From CAVRXZ01 sp963773035 (GTDB lineage: Bacteria; Acidobacteriota; Vicinamibacteria; Vicinamibacterales; CAVVIG01): DNA of 64,000 bases. This document shows positions 40,814 through 51,356 of the stretch, one piece after another. The number at the start of each line of letters is the position of its first letter. Within the stretch, counting starts at the first letter, position 1. The notes under the pieces were generated by a model. It was not told where the DNA came from. It saw only the letters and a list, made by a program, of their open reading frames with translations, and did not search any database. The stretch covers positions 186,001 through 250,000 of the forward strand of contig CAVYZX010000037.1 of NCBI GenBank assembly GCA_963773035.1, in the 5' to 3' direction. The translations under genes were made by a program, and so were the position numbers.

Positions 40814-42481
40814 CTACGCGACCGACTCGGTTTCCGCGCGCTGCGGCACCTGGCCAAGCTTATGTCTATGGGACGCTTCGACGAAGCTGGCAAACAGTGG
40901 ATGAGGGCGCAGCGGCTTCGATCGAAACTCGGGATGAAACTGAACAGCAAGATACCAAGGATGTGACGGCAATTCGGCGATCTCGACGAATTTTCCATCC
41001 GGAGAACGCCCAGAAATGCGAAGGCCGTGTTCGGTGAGCGTGCGTTCGTAGAGACAGTTGAACTCGTAACGGTGGCGATGACGCTCCTGCGTCTGATCGG
41101 TTCCGTACACCCGCTGCGCGAGAGAGCCTGGCGCGAGCTCGCAGGCGTAGCTACCCAGTCGCATCGTTCCACCCAGGTCGTCGACACCGAGCAGATCGCG
41201 GAGCTTGTAAATCACCTTAGTGGCCGTGTCCGGATTGCACTCGGTCGAGTCGGCATCGGCCAGGCCGGCAACGTTTCGTGCGTACTCGACCGTCGCCCAT
41301 TGGAACCCATAGCAGATCCCGAAATACGGGATGCCACGCTCGCGCGCGACTTGGGCCGCCTTCATCATGCCGCGGGTACCGCGATTTCCGAAACCGCCAG
41401 GTACCAGGATGCCGTGCGCGTCGTCCAGCAGCGCGAGACCATTTGGCTGTTCGAGCGCTTCGGCTTCAATCCATTTGATGTTGACCTTGACGCGATTGGC
41501 GAAGCCGCCGTGATACAGCGCTTCGTTGAGGCTCTTGTACGAATCTTCGTAGCCTACGTACTTGCCGACGACATGGATCGTCAGCTCGTCGAGGGGATTC
41601 TTGATGCGTTTGACCAGATCCTCCCACGCGGCCATGCGGCGCTCGGTCTGCGGCAGATGCAGGTTCTTCAGGACGATGCGATCGAGGCCTTCTACGGCGA
41701 GGACCAGAGGCACTTCGTAAATGGTCGAGACGTCTTTGGCGGTGATGACTGCTTCCTCCGCGACGTCGCAGAACAGCGCGATCTTCCTCTTGATGTCCGG
41801 GTCGAGGAAGCGATCCGTCCTGCAGAGGAGGATGTCGGGTTGAATACCGATTGAACGCAAGTCTCGAACGCTGTGCTGAGTCGGTTTGGTCTTGAGTTCG
41901 CCCGCCGTTCCGATGAAGGGCACGAGCGTCAGGTGAATGTAAAGGGAGTTGTCCCGCCCGACGTCCTGGCGCATCTGACGTATGGCTTCAAGGAACGGCA
42001 AGCTCTCGATGTCGCCTACCGTCCCGCCGATCTCGACCAGGACGATGTCGGCTTCGGCAGCGGCGGCCCTGATCGCGTCCTTGATCTCGTTGGTGATGTG
42101 CGGAATGACTTGAACCGTGCGCCCCAGATAGTCACCCCGGCGTTCTTTCTGAATGACGCTCTGGTAGATCTTGCCGGTCGTCCAGTTGGAGTTCCTGTTC
42201 GTCGTCGTGTTCGTGAACCGCTCGTAGTGTCCGAGGTCCAGGTCGGTTTCCGCGCCGTCGTCAGTCACGTAGACCTCTCCGTGCTGATACGGGCTCATGG
42301 TGCCGGGGTCTACATTGATGTACGGGTCGAACTTCTGGAGGGTGACGGTGTATCCGTGGCCTTCGAGCAGGCAACCGATGGACGCCGCAGCCAGTCCTTT
42401 GCCGAGTGAGGAGACAACGCCGCCGGTGACGAAGATGTACTTGGTGGCCCGCTCGTCCTTGGGGGTCGTCGATGGGGTCAT
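40814..42481 (-). CDS. pyrG: CTP synthase
   Basis: Makes CTP from UTP and glutamine; CTP is the co-substrate of KdsB, so its place inside the KDO operon is sensible. 555 residues from the ATG that follows AGGA at 5-nt spacing; another in-frame ATG lies two codons earlier. Synthase domain with YIFVTGGVVSSLGKGLAAAS, DPYINVDPGTMSPYQHGEVYVTDDG, LVEIGGTVGDIESLPFLEAIRQ; glutaminase domain with VPGGFGNRGTRGMM, the Cys nucleophile in PYFGICYGFQ, and VQFHPEFRSKP. Some E. coli residues after GICYG differ (FQWATVEYAR for LGMQVALIE). Confidence 0.97.
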   Translation of the reverse strand: MTPSTTPKDERATKYIFVTGGVVSSLGKGLAAASIGCLLEGHGYTVTLQKFDPYINVDPGTMSPYQHGEVYVTDDGAETDLDLGHYERFTNTTTNRNSNWTTGKIYQSVIQKERRGDYLGRTVQVIPHITNEIKDAIRAAAAEADIVLVEIGGTVGDIESLPFLEAIRQMRQDVGRDNSLYIHLTLVPFIGTAGELKTKPTQHSVRDLRSIGIQPDILLCRTDRFLDPDIKRKIALFCDVAEEAVITAKDVSTIYEVPLVLAVEGLDRIVLKNLHLPQTERRMAAWEDLVKRIKNPLDELTIHVVGKYVGYEDSYKSLNEALYHGGFANRVKVNIKWIEAEALEQPNGLALLDDAHGILVPGGFGNRGTRGMMKAAQVARERGIPYFGICYGFQWATVEYARNVAGLADADSTECNPDTATKVIYKLRDLLGVDDLGGTMRLGSYACELAPGSLAQRVYGTDQTQERHRHRYEFNCLYERTLTEHGLRISGRSPDGKFVEIAELPSHPWYLAVQFHPEFRSKPLRPHPLFASFVEASHRHKLGQVPQRAETESVA

Positions 42482-42488
42482 AGGCATC

Positions 42489-43268
42489 CTATCCAGACGC
42501 CGGTGCCGTCAGGAGGCGCCGGACGTGTTGCAGATCCTCGGGCGTGTCCACTCCGATTGAGTCGTAAGACGTTTCGACGGCCTTGATTCGAATACCGTGC
42601 TCGAGCGCGCGAAGCTGCTCGAGGGACTCGGCCCGCTCGAGCGGAGTCGGCTCCAGAGCGGCCAAGACCAGTAGAGCACTACGGCGATACGCGTACAAGC
42701 CGATATGACGGTAGAGCGGGGGCCATCCCCGATCTTCACGGATGTACGGAATCGGTGCGCGCGAGAAATACAGCGCGAATCCGGCGCGATCGAGAACGAC
42801 CTTCACGATGTTCGGATTTCTGAGTTCGTCGAGGTCCGAAATGCGGCGATACAATGTCGTCACCTGCAGGCCCGGATCGGACGTGAATGGACCGACGGCT
42901 TCGCTGATTGCGCCCGGATCGATGAGCGGTTCGTCGCCTTGCACGTTGACGACCACATCGCAATCGAGCGTCGAAACGACCTCGGCGAGTCGATCCATGC
43001 CGGTCGGATGATCCGGGCGCGTCAAGCGCACTTCGCCGCCGAACCGGGTGACTGCCGTCGCAATGCGTAGGTCGTCGGTAGCGACAATGACCCGTGAAAC
43101 AGCCGGTGAAAGCGAAGCACGGCGGTACACGTGCTCGATCATCGGACGGCCGTCGAGGTCGGCGAGGACTTTACCGGGGAATCGAGAAGAAGCGAACCGT
43201 GCGGGGATGATAGCTACGACTTGCAGCGGCGTCGGATCGACCGGCCTGCCGGTCGAAGCAGGGTGCAC
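42489..43268 (-). CDS. kdsB: CMP-KDO synthetase
   Basis: Activates KDO with CTP for lipid A glycosylation. Signatures: VVAIIPARFASSRFPGKVLADLDGRPMI (in parts), RVIVATDDLRI, VNVQGDEPLIDP, FSRAPIPYIRE, YRHIGLYAYRR, PLERAESLEQLRALEHGIRI and VDTPEDL. The start is uncertain. GTG at 43268 gives 259 residues and has a TATTAT box 5 nt upstream; TTG at 43304 would add 12 residues. The operon continues with pyrG after 7 bp. Confidence 0.94.
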   Translation of the reverse strand: MHPASTGRPVDPTPLQVVAIIPARFASSRFPGKVLADLDGRPMIEHVYRRASLSPAVSRVIVATDDLRIATAVTRFGGEVRLTRPDHPTGMDRLAEVVSTLDCDVVVNVQGDEPLIDPGAISEAVGPFTSDPGLQVTTLYRRISDLDELRNPNIVKVVLDRAGFALYFSRAPIPYIREDRGWPPLYRHIGLYAYRRSALLVLAALEPTPLERAESLEQLRALEHGIRIKAVETSYDSIGVDTPEDLQHVRRLLTAPASG

Positions 43269-43397
43269 GACGAATAATAGCACAGTCACGAAGCGACGAT
43301 TCAATCGTCACAGGCGAGTTCGGACGCGCCCGCGCGGCGTCCGACGACTCGTCGAGTGAGTACAGCGACAGGCATGCTAGGATCCGACCTGACGTCC

Positions 43398-43916
43398 ATG
43401 AAACTCAAGCGGACGGCGAAGCTCGCGGTCCTCGGCGCTGCCGTGGCCGCTTGGTTGGCGGCTGCGGTCACGTCTGGGGGGCGACCGACGCCTGCGATCA
43501 CGATCAAGAAGCCGCCGGTCGACAGCAACAGCGCAGCACTGGCCAGCGAGATTGCTCGCCTGCACGATCGGCTTCGACCCGCAAGCACGCCCAGACAACC
43601 CGCCAGAAATCTGTTTTCTTACGGAAGTTCCAAGGCGCAATCTGCCGTCGCGCCAGCAGCCCCTGCTCGGCCGGCGCTCAGCGAAGCTATCCCGGTCGGT
43701 CCAGCACCGGCTCCGTTGAAGCTTTCGGGAATTGCAGAAGACGAGATGCCTGACGGCGTCGTGCGGACGGCCATCATTTCAGGACTTGGCCAGTTGTTTC
43801 TCGTCAAGGAAGGCGACAGCTTCGCTGACCGTTACCGTGTCCTCCGCGTCTCTTCCGACGTCGTAGAACTGACCGACCTTGTCGACGGTAACGTTCTCCG
43901 TCTTGCTCTCAGGTGA
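43398..43916 (+). CDS. PilP/GspC-like membrane-anchored protein
   Basis: 172 residues from ATG: one N-terminal membrane anchor (KLAVLGAAVAAWLAAAV), a Pro/Ala-rich linker and a small C-terminal beta domain (LKLSGIAEDEMPDGVVRTAI, GQLFLVKEGDSFADRYRVLRV, ELTDLVDGNVLRLAL). The layout and the paired strands with KEGD...RYRV resemble the periplasmic homology region of GspC and PilP, proteins that connect an inner-membrane platform to a secretin. An earlier GTG at 43356 is possible. It stands alone, divergent from kdsB, and could partner the orphan lipoprotein secretin at 4.4-6.2 kb (inference). Confidence 0.65.
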   Translation: MKLKRTAKLAVLGAAVAAWLAAAVTSGGRPTPAITIKKPPVDSNSAALASEIARLHDRLRPASTPRQPARNLFSYGSSKAQSAVAPAAPARPALSEAIPVGPAPAPLKLSGIAEDEMPDGVVRTAIISGLGQLFLVKEGDSFADRYRVLRVSSDVVELTDLVDGNVLRLALR

Positions 43917-44007
43917 AGTCCGCCTGTGAAGTAGCAGTCAGGCACGAAGTTCTCGAGTCGGCTTCCTCGGTTTTGTCACTCAGCCCAATCAGGCCCGCAT
44001 CGCTTTC

Positions 44008-44892
44008 ATGTCGATAGCCGTGATTATCAATCCGGTCGCCGGGCGCACGCGGCCCGGTGCGGCTCGAGTCCGCGGCGAGCTGGCAGCGGCGACCATCGAG
44101 AAGCACGGGGAAATACCCGACATCCTGGTAACCGAACGGCCAGGACATGCGCGCTTGCTCGCTGCTGCGGCGGTTCAACGTGGGGCCCGTCTCGTGATGG
44201 CGTGGGGCGGAGATGGGACGATTAACGAAGTCGCATCGGCCTTGGCGTTCGGCGATGTTCCTCTCGCGATCATTCCAGCCGGATCGGGAAATGGCCTTGC
44301 CCGGGAGCTGAAAGTCGATCGCCGGCCGGAGCGGGCGATTGTGGACGCGATGCAGGCGGATCCACAGAGGATGGACCTTGGCGAGATAGGCGGCCGCCTG
44401 TTCGTTAATCTTGCAGGGATCGGGCTCGACGCGTGCATGGCATCGCAGTTCAACGACGCGAAGAACCACCTCCGCGGGTTCAGCGGCTATTTGAGGCTCG
44501 CCAGTCGCTTGTTGCTCACCTACTCGTCCCAGCAGTATGTCATCGACGCCGCAAACATCTGTCGCGACGTTCGTGCCGTCGTCGTGGTGGTTGCAAACTC
44601 GGCGCAGTACGGAAACGGCGCGCGGATTGCCCCCGGTGCCAGGGTTGACGACGGCGAGCTCGATCTCGTCGTCGTAGAAGAGTCCTCCCGATTCGTGACT
44701 ATCTGCCAAATGCCGCGCCTGTTCACAGGGTCGCTTGGGGGAATACCCCAGTATTCGACTCAGCGGATTCGGGACGTCACGATAAAGTCCCGGGAGCCGA
44801 TGATCTTCCACGTCGATGGGGAGCCGTTCGAGGGTGGAACCGAGTTGACCGCTCGCGTGCGTTCGGACGCACTCCGGATCTGCATCAGATAG
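44008..44892 (+). CDS. Diacylglycerol/sphingosine kinase-family protein
   Basis: Soluble lipid-kinase family protein (DgkB/YegS type). 294 residues with IAVIINPVAGRTRPG, the nucleotide-binding AWGGDGTINEVA and PAGSGNGLARELKV, VNLAGIGLDACMA, VVVVANSAQYGNGARIAPGA, DDGELDLVVVEE and the terminal FHVDGEPFEGG. These are the conserved motifs of the family; the lipid substrate is not predictable. Ends in an inverted repeat shared with convergent serA. Confidence 0.9.
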   Translation: MSIAVIINPVAGRTRPGAARVRGELAAATIEKHGEIPDILVTERPGHARLLAAAAVQRGARLVMAWGGDGTINEVASALAFGDVPLAIIPAGSGNGLARELKVDRRPERAIVDAMQADPQRMDLGEIGGRLFVNLAGIGLDACMASQFNDAKNHLRGFSGYLRLASRLLLTYSSQQYVIDAANICRDVRAVVVVVANSAQYGNGARIAPGARVDDGELDLVVVEESSRFVTICQMPRLFTGSLGGIPQYSTQRIRDVTIKSREPMIFHVDGEPFEGGTELTARVRSDALRICIR

Positions 44893-44965
44893 TCGTTGGC
44901 TGCTGGTCGTTCGTCATTCGTCAGGCAGTCGATGACCAACGACTAACGACCAGCGACTAACGACT
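44891..44965. terminator. Inverted repeat between convergent genes
   Basis: Arms AGTCGTTGGCTGCTGGTCGT (plus T) and its near-complement at 44945-44965 match at 18 of 21 positions, separated by 33 bp. It is made of the words GTCGT and CGACTAA. It probably ends transcription from both sides, though no T-run is present. Confidence 0.55.
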
Positions 44966-46559
44966 AAGAGAGTCTCACGACCCAAGCCTCTCGAATCGCC
45001 GGAACGCGCCGGATTTCGTCGATGGCCGCGTCGAGGATTTGAGTTGCGCTCGGATCTTCATCCACACTGACGATCCCAATCGCGCCGCCATCTCCCCGAC
45101 CAAGTGCAAAGTTGGCGATATTGACGCGATGGCGTCCCAAGATCGTCCCGACTTCTCCGATCACGCCAGGTTGATCGTCGTTCGCGATGAGGACGATGGT
45201 TCCGCCGAGCGGCGCCTCGACACTGACGCCTCGCACGGAGACGAGCCTCAAGCTGGCCGGTTCGAACACCGTGCCTTCAAGCCATCGCTCTCCAGTACTG
45301 GTTTGCAGTTTTACCGAGAGCAAGCTTGTGTAGTCTCGGGGCCTCGAGCTTTTCGATTCGACGATGTCGATGGCGCGCGTGCGGGCGGCGGCGCGCGCAT
45401 TGACGATCGATACGCTGCTCGAGAGGATGGGTCGCAGAACGCCAGTGGCGGTGGAGGCGGCCAACACGTCGACGATTGGGTTTTCGGCAAGCGCCCCATA
45501 GTACCGGATGCCGATTGATTCGACTCGGGCCGGTCCCATCTGGGCGGCAATCGTGCCCAGGCTTTCCGCCAGACGAATCCACGGCTGCAGACGTCGCAGT
45601 TCGTCCGCTGGCATCGAAGGAAAGTTCACGGCGTTTCTCACAGCGCCGTTCTTGAGAAAGTCGCGGACCGTGGCCGCCGTCTCGAAACCCACCAACGCCT
45701 GTGCCTCCTCGGTCGACGCTGCGATATGCGGCGTGCTGATCACCTGCGGCAGTTTGGCAAGTGACCAATCGACCGGAGGTTCGTTCTCGAAAACATCGAG
45801 ACCAGCCCCCGCCACGATGCCGCTCTCAATGGCGTGTTGCAATGCTTGCTCATCAATCAAGTCGCCCCGGGCCGTGTTGACGATACGAATGCCAACCTTG
45901 CACCGTTTGAATCGCTCCGCATCGAGCAGATGGTGCGTCTCGGGTGTGGACGGGACGTGCAACGTCAGATAGTCAGCCGCCGCGCAGACTTCGTCGAGCG
46001 ACAACAACCGGACGCCCAACGATGCGGCGATCTCGGTGGAGATGAAGGGATCGTGCGCGACCACGCGCATGCTGAAGGCTCGGGCCCTTTGCGCCACTTC
46101 CTGCCCGATGCGACCGAGTCCCACGATGCCCAGCAACTTGCCGCGTATCTCGTTGCCGAGGAATCGATGCTTCTCCCATTGCTCGGCTTTCATCGCATGG
46201 TCGGCGGCCGGTACCGACCGGGCGAGCGCTAAGATCAACGCGCACGCGTGTTCGGCGACGCTGATGCTGTTGGCTCCTGGTGCGTTAACAACGAGAATGC
46301 CACGCGCGGTTGCGGCGGCGACGTCGACATTGTCCACGCCGGTACCGGCGCGAGCGACGACTTTGAGTCGACTGGCGCCGGCGAGAAGGTCGTCGTCAAC
46401 CTTCGTCGCGCTGCGGACGAGCAACGCATCGGCGTCGGTGAGAGCCGCAACGAGATCGGCCTTCGAGCGTCGGGCCTTCACGTCGACGGTCCATCCGGCT
46501 TCGGCACGGAGCAGATCCAGGGCGGCGGCGGGCAAGCTATCAGCGACAACGATTTTCAT
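44964..46559 (-). CDS. serA: D-3-phosphoglycerate dehydrogenase
   Basis: First enzyme of serine synthesis. 531 residues, the long type: substrate/NAD domains (about 1-310) with VGRAGTGVDNVD-like VVARAGTGVDNVDVAAAT, the Rossmann loop LGIVGLGRIGQEVAQRA, VPSTPETHHLLD, NTARGDLIDEQAL, DVFENEPP and ISTPHIAAST (catalytic His); then an intervening (ASB) domain (about 320-450) and a C-terminal ACT domain (VLIANDDQPGVIGEVGTILG), the usual serine-feedback site. Transcribed alone. Confidence 0.97.
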   Translation of the reverse strand: MKIVVADSLPAAALDLLRAEAGWTVDVKARRSKADLVAALTDADALLVRSATKVDDDLLAGASRLKVVARAGTGVDNVDVAAATARGILVVNAPGANSISVAEHACALILALARSVPAADHAMKAEQWEKHRFLGNEIRGKLLGIVGLGRIGQEVAQRARAFSMRVVAHDPFISTEIAASLGVRLLSLDEVCAAADYLTLHVPSTPETHHLLDAERFKRCKVGIRIVNTARGDLIDEQALQHAIESGIVAGAGLDVFENEPPVDWSLAKLPQVISTPHIAASTEEAQALVGFETAATVRDFLKNGAVRNAVNFPSMPADELRRLQPWIRLAESLGTIAAQMGPARVESIGIRYYGALAENPIVDVLAASTATGVLRPILSSSVSIVNARAAARTRAIDIVESKSSRPRDYTSLLSVKLQTSTGERWLEGTVFEPASLRLVSVRGVSVEAPLGGTIVLIANDDQPGVIGEVGTILGRHRVNIANFALGRGDGGAIGIVSVDEDPSATQILDAAIDEIRRVPAIREAWVVRLS

Positions 46560-46931
46560 TTTGAGAGGGAAGAATGGCGGCTATCCGCCGAGGACGCAGA
46601 GAGAAAAGCTCGGGAAGTCTCGACGTGCTCGCGGTAGACGTGTTGCACAGTATAATCCGTGCGTTCTTCACATCACGATTGCGGCGTCAGAGCAACGCGA
46701 AGATCGCCCTGCCGTGGTGCAAATCGCTAAAACATTCCAAATGCGCTGTAACGAGGCCGTAACTCTGCCCCGTTTTCCACAGACTTTTCCACAGAACCTG
46801 TGTGAATTGTCGGGGGGCGTCGGGGGGCCTGACCTAAACCGACACTCGACTATGGAACGTGATGAGTGTTCCGTTCCGATCGACGCATGCTTCATCGGTG
46901 ACGGTGTCGGAGTTTGCCGAAGGAGATCGAG
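46560..46931. other. Divergent intergenic region serA / mdh
   Basis: Contains a TATAAT box at 46651-46656 without a good -35, the two TTTTCCACA boxes, and G-rich runs (GTCGGGGGGCGTCGGGGGG) near 46806-46825. No gene supported; both strands have only short frames. Confidence 0.5.
46773..46793 (+). repeat. Two direct TTTTCCACA boxes
   Basis: TTTTCCACA at 46773 and 46785, 12 bp apart, one mismatch from the DnaA box TTATCCACA. They lie about 140 bp before mdh. Could bind DnaA or be coincidental. Confidence 0.4.
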
Positions 46932-47858
<927 letters not shown>

Positions 47859-47866
47859 GCGGGCCG

Positions 47867-48616
47867 CTAGTTTCCGGCCGTCCAGAGGGCCTTGACGTAT
47901 TCGCGCGTCATGAACGCGATATTGGAGATTGAGATTTCCTTCGGGCAGACCGCTTCGCATTCCCCCTCGTTGGAGCAGCTCCCGAAACCCTCCGCATCAG
48001 CTTGTTGGACCATGGAAATGATGCGGCGGCCGCGCTCAACCTGCCCCTGCGGCAACTGGGCCAGGTGCGTAATCTTCGCACCCACGAATAAGTGAGCGGA
48101 TGCGTTCTTGCAGGCCGCGACGCAGGCGCCACAACCGATGCAGGCGGCCGAGTCCATCGCTCGTTCTGAGACATCCTTTGGAATCAGAATTGCGTTTCCG
48201 TCCGGCGCCCCGCCACAGTTCGCCGAGACATATCCGCCAGCGGCTATGATCCGGTCGAACGCACTACGATCGACCACGAGATCCTTGACGATCGGGAATG
48301 CCCGTGCGCGCCAGGGCTCGATGGTAATGGTCTCTCCCTCCTTGAACCGGCGCATATGAAGTTGGCAGACGGTGGTACCACGGTCTGGTCCATGTGGCAC
48401 TCCATTGACGACCAAGCTGCACATCCCGCAGATGCCTTCCCGGCAGTCTGAGTCGAAGGCGATCGCGTCCTTGCTCTCTCGAACGAGGCCTTCGTTGACG
48501 ACATCCAGCATTTCGAGAAACGACATGTCGGGAGACACGTCGTTGGCAATGTAGTTTTCAAGACGACCAGCCTCGTTGGGCCCGGCTTGCCGCCAAATCC
48601 TCAAGTTGAGTTTCAT
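47867..48616 (-). CDS. sdhB: Succinate dehydrogenase iron-sulfur subunit
   Basis: Electron-transfer subunit of complex II. 249 residues. [2Fe-2S] ligands are in SDCREGICGMCSLVVNG with a further Cys in TTVCQLHM; [4Fe-4S]/[3Fe-4S] ligands are in CIGCGACVAACKN, GFGSCSNEGECEAVCPKEI. The sequence is of the non-classical type found with a single cytochrome b subunit. Third gene of sdhC-sdhA-sdhB, 4 bp after sdhA. Confidence 0.96.
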   Translation of the reverse strand: MKLNLRIWRQAGPNEAGRLENYIANDVSPDMSFLEMLDVVNEGLVRESKDAIAFDSDCREGICGMCSLVVNGVPHGPDRGTTVCQLHMRRFKEGETITIEPWRARAFPIVKDLVVDRSAFDRIIAAGGYVSANCGGAPDGNAILIPKDVSERAMDSAACIGCGACVAACKNASAHLFVGAKITHLAQLPQGQVERGRRIISMVQQADAEGFGSCSNEGECEAVCPKEISISNIAFMTREYVKALWTAGN

Positions 48617-48620
48617 GGCT

Positions 48621-50534
48621 TTACTTGTAACTACGCTGCGAGGGATGCACCTCGTCGAAGTGGAGCGGTTCTTTATGAAGTTCGGGTTGCTGCCCTACGC
48701 CCTTGAATTCCCAAGCCGCAACATACGAATAGTTCGCATCGTCCCGAAGAGCCTCGCCATCCGGTGTCTGGCTTTCTTCGCGGAAGTGCCCTCCGCACGA
48801 CTCTCGGCGGTGTAGGGCGTCGAGCGCCAGCAACTCGGCAAATTCGAGGTAGTCGGCAACCCGGCCTGCATATTCGAGGCTTTGGTTCAGGTTGTCTGGC
48901 GTTCCAGGAACGGAGACGCTCTGCCAGAACTCCTCGCGCAGTTTGGGGATGGCGCCGAGCGCGCTCGTCAGACTGGCTTCCGTGCGGGCCATTCCTACGT
49001 CATCCCACATGATGCGGCCCAGCTCACGATGGATTTCCCGAATACTTCGATGACCCTTGACCGAGAGAAGTTTGTTGATCCGTTGCTGAACACACTCGGC
49101 CGCTTCCGCGAAGGCGTCGTGCTCGGCTGTGACTTTCGGCAGCGGAGTGCTGGCAAGGTAATTTCCGATCGTGTAGGGGATGACGAAATAGCCGTCGGCA
49201 AGGCCTTGCATCAGGGCACTCGCTCCGAGACGATTCGCTCCGTGGTCCGAAAAGTTCGCTTCGCCCAGGACGTGTAAACCGGACACCGTGCCCATCAGGT
49301 TGTAGTCAACCCACAAGCCACCCATCGTGTAGTGGATGGCCGGATAAATTCGCATCGGTACCTTGTACGGGTCCTCGTCGGTGATCTTCTGGTACATGTG
49401 AAAGAGGTTCCCGTACTTCTCTTTGATGACCTCGGGCCCGAGCCTCTGAATTGCTTGCTTGAAGTCCAGGTAAACTGCCAGCCCACTTTCTCCGACACCT
49501 CGCCTGTCGTCGCAGACCTGCTTGGCATTTCGCGATGCCACATCGCGGGGAACGAGGTTCCCGAAACTTGGATATTTGCGTTCAAGGTAGTAGTCGCGCT
49601 CGCTCTCCGAGATTTGCTCGGGCGGACGCTTGTCCCCCTGCTTCTTGGGCACCCAGACCCGTCCATCGTTGCGCAGGCTCTCGCTCATGAGCGTCAGCTT
49701 CGATTGATGCTCGCCGCTGACCGGGATGCACGTCGGGTGGATTTGTGTGAAGCAAGGATTTGCGAAAAGAGCGCCGCGCTTGTGAGCCCTCCAGGCGGCC
49801 GTCACATTCGAATTTACGGCGTTAGTGGAAAGGTAATAGGCCGTTCCATACCCGCCAGTGGCCAGAATCACCGCATCTCCGGCATAACGCTCGATCTTCC
49901 CCGTAACCAGATCGCGGGCCACAATCCCGCGCGCCTTGCCGTCGATGACGACGAGGTCGAGCATTTCGCGGCGCGGCAACAGTCGGACGCTTCCAACGTG
50001 GACTTGCCGCATCAGTGATTGATAGGCGCCAAGGAGCAGCTGCTGACCGGTTTGCCCTCGTGCGTAGAACGTGCGCGAAACCTGCGCTCCGCCAAACGAG
50101 CGGTTGTCCAGTAGCCCGCCGTACTCGCGGGCGAACGGAACGCCCTGGGCCACGCATTGATCGATGATGTTCACGCTCAGTTGAGCCAGCCGGTAGACAT
50201 TCGATTCCCGCGATCGATAATCCCCGCCCTTGACGGTGTCGTAGAAGAGCCTGTACACGCTGTCGCCATCGTTCTGGTAGTTCTTTGCGGCGTTGATGCC
50301 GCCCTGGGCGGCGATGCTGTGGGCTCGACGAGGGCTATCCTGGATGCAGAGGTTCACGACGTTGTAGCCCAGCTCACCGAGCGACGCTGCCGCCGATGCT
50401 CCCGCCAGCCCGGTGCCGACGACAATGATCGTGAATTTGCGTTTGTTGGCTGGATTGACCAGCTTCATTTCGAACTTATGCCGGTCCCATTTCGCGGCGA
50501 CTGGTCCTGACGGCTCCTTGGCATCCAACTTCAT
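48621..50534 (-). CDS. sdhA: Succinate dehydrogenase flavoprotein subunit
   Basis: Catalytic FAD subunit oxidising succinate. The ATG that overlaps the sdhC stop by 4 bp, preceded by GGGAG, gives 637 residues; the frame is open further upstream inside sdhC. FAD loop IIVVGTGLAGASAAASLGELGYNV (in parts), the covalent-FAD His region RRAHSIAAQGGINAAK, HPTCIPVSGEHQ, the active-site Arg region LGEANFSDHGANRLGASALMQ, and the C-terminal capping domain. Matches the B. subtilis/fumarate reductase-like type in layout. Confidence 0.96.
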   Translation of the reverse strand: MKLDAKEPSGPVAAKWDRHKFEMKLVNPANKRKFTIIVVGTGLAGASAAASLGELGYNVVNLCIQDSPRRAHSIAAQGGINAAKNYQNDGDSVYRLFYDTVKGGDYRSRESNVYRLAQLSVNIIDQCVAQGVPFAREYGGLLDNRSFGGAQVSRTFYARGQTGQQLLLGAYQSLMRQVHVGSVRLLPRREMLDLVVIDGKARGIVARDLVTGKIERYAGDAVILATGGYGTAYYLSTNAVNSNVTAAWRAHKRGALFANPCFTQIHPTCIPVSGEHQSKLTLMSESLRNDGRVWVPKKQGDKRPPEQISESERDYYLERKYPSFGNLVPRDVASRNAKQVCDDRRGVGESGLAVYLDFKQAIQRLGPEVIKEKYGNLFHMYQKITDEDPYKVPMRIYPAIHYTMGGLWVDYNLMGTVSGLHVLGEANFSDHGANRLGASALMQGLADGYFVIPYTIGNYLASTPLPKVTAEHDAFAEAAECVQQRINKLLSVKGHRSIREIHRELGRIMWDDVGMARTEASLTSALGAIPKLREEFWQSVSVPGTPDNLNQSLEYAGRVADYLEFAELLALDALHRRESCGGHFREESQTPDGEALRDDANYSYVAAWEFKGVGQQPELHKEPLHFDEVHPSQRSYK

Positions 50535-51208
50535 GACCGCACTCCCGCCAGATGAGCCCAGATGGCAATCACGATGAACCCGCCGGCAATCAAGACGGCC
50601 ATGACTTTGCCAGCGACGAGTACCCGGGGAGTCCATTGCGGCTGGTCGGCGCCGAGCGACTGAAATGCGCTCGAGACGCCGTGCCAGAGATGCGAACCGA
50701 CAATCAGCATCGTGATGAGGTAGAACCCCACGATCAATGGATTGGCAAAGTTTTCCATTTCGGTGCGGTACAAGTCGTGGACGCCGGCCAGCCCCGGCGC
50801 CTCATACGCGGGTCCGTACTTGAACGCCTTGACGTGAATGACGACGAAGACCAGCAGCCAGATACCCGAAACGATCATGGTCGAGGATGCCAGTGTCTTG
50901 CGACTCGGTGCTCCGGCGTATTTGTTCTTGACATAGCGAACAGGCCGCGCTCGTTGGTTGGAGAAGTACATCTTTACGGTTTTGAAGATATGGATCACGA
51001 AGATAAGAACCAGACCGACTTCGATGATCGGAACGAGCGGATTGTTCGCCAGCGTATGCGAGTACTGATTGAACGTATCGCGTCCGAGAAAGACGACCAA
51101 GTTTCCGGCGATGTGGACGATGAGATAGAGAAACAGTGCGAGGCCGGTAATTCCAATCAGCAGTTTGGTGCCGACCGACGAGCTGAACACGCGCAAACGT
51201 GAAGCCAT
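50531..51208 (-). CDS. sdhC: Succinate dehydrogenase cytochrome b558 subunit
   Basis: Single membrane anchor of the five-helix type. 225 residues with hydrophobic helices near 14-38 (GTKLLIGITGLALFLYLIVHIAGN), 60-80, 108-127, 155-172 and 200-222. Haem-ligand His candidates are in IVHIAGN, FVIHIF, VVIHVKAF and GSHLWHG. It would take electrons to a quinone, probably menaquinone for this type (inference). First gene of sdhCAB, divergent from sucC with a 148-bp shared promoter region. Confidence 0.93.
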   Translation of the reverse strand: MASRLRVFSSSVGTKLLIGITGLALFLYLIVHIAGNLVVFLGRDTFNQYSHTLANNPLVPIIEVGLVLIFVIHIFKTVKMYFSNQRARPVRYVKNKYAGAPSRKTLASSTMIVSGIWLLVFVVIHVKAFKYGPAYEAPGLAGVHDLYRTEMENFANPLIVGFYLITMLIVGSHLWHGVSSAFQSLGADQPQWTPRVLVAGKVMAVLIAGGFIVIAIWAHLAGVRS

Positions 51209-51356
51209 TTTCTTCGAATTTTATAACAGACGCCCTCATCATGCTGGCGTCGCGCGAGCGTCGGCGCTCGCTACAAGAGTGACGTGCCTGAAAAGCACGC
51301 GTCGCGCACCATTGACGACTTCAGCGTGTGCCGATTACCATCAACTGTTTGTCATC

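Noticed and set aside
46560..46931. Replication origin at the TTTTCCACA boxes
   Set aside because: Only two imperfect boxes, no AT-rich unwinding region, and no dnaA, dnaN or gyr genes nearby.
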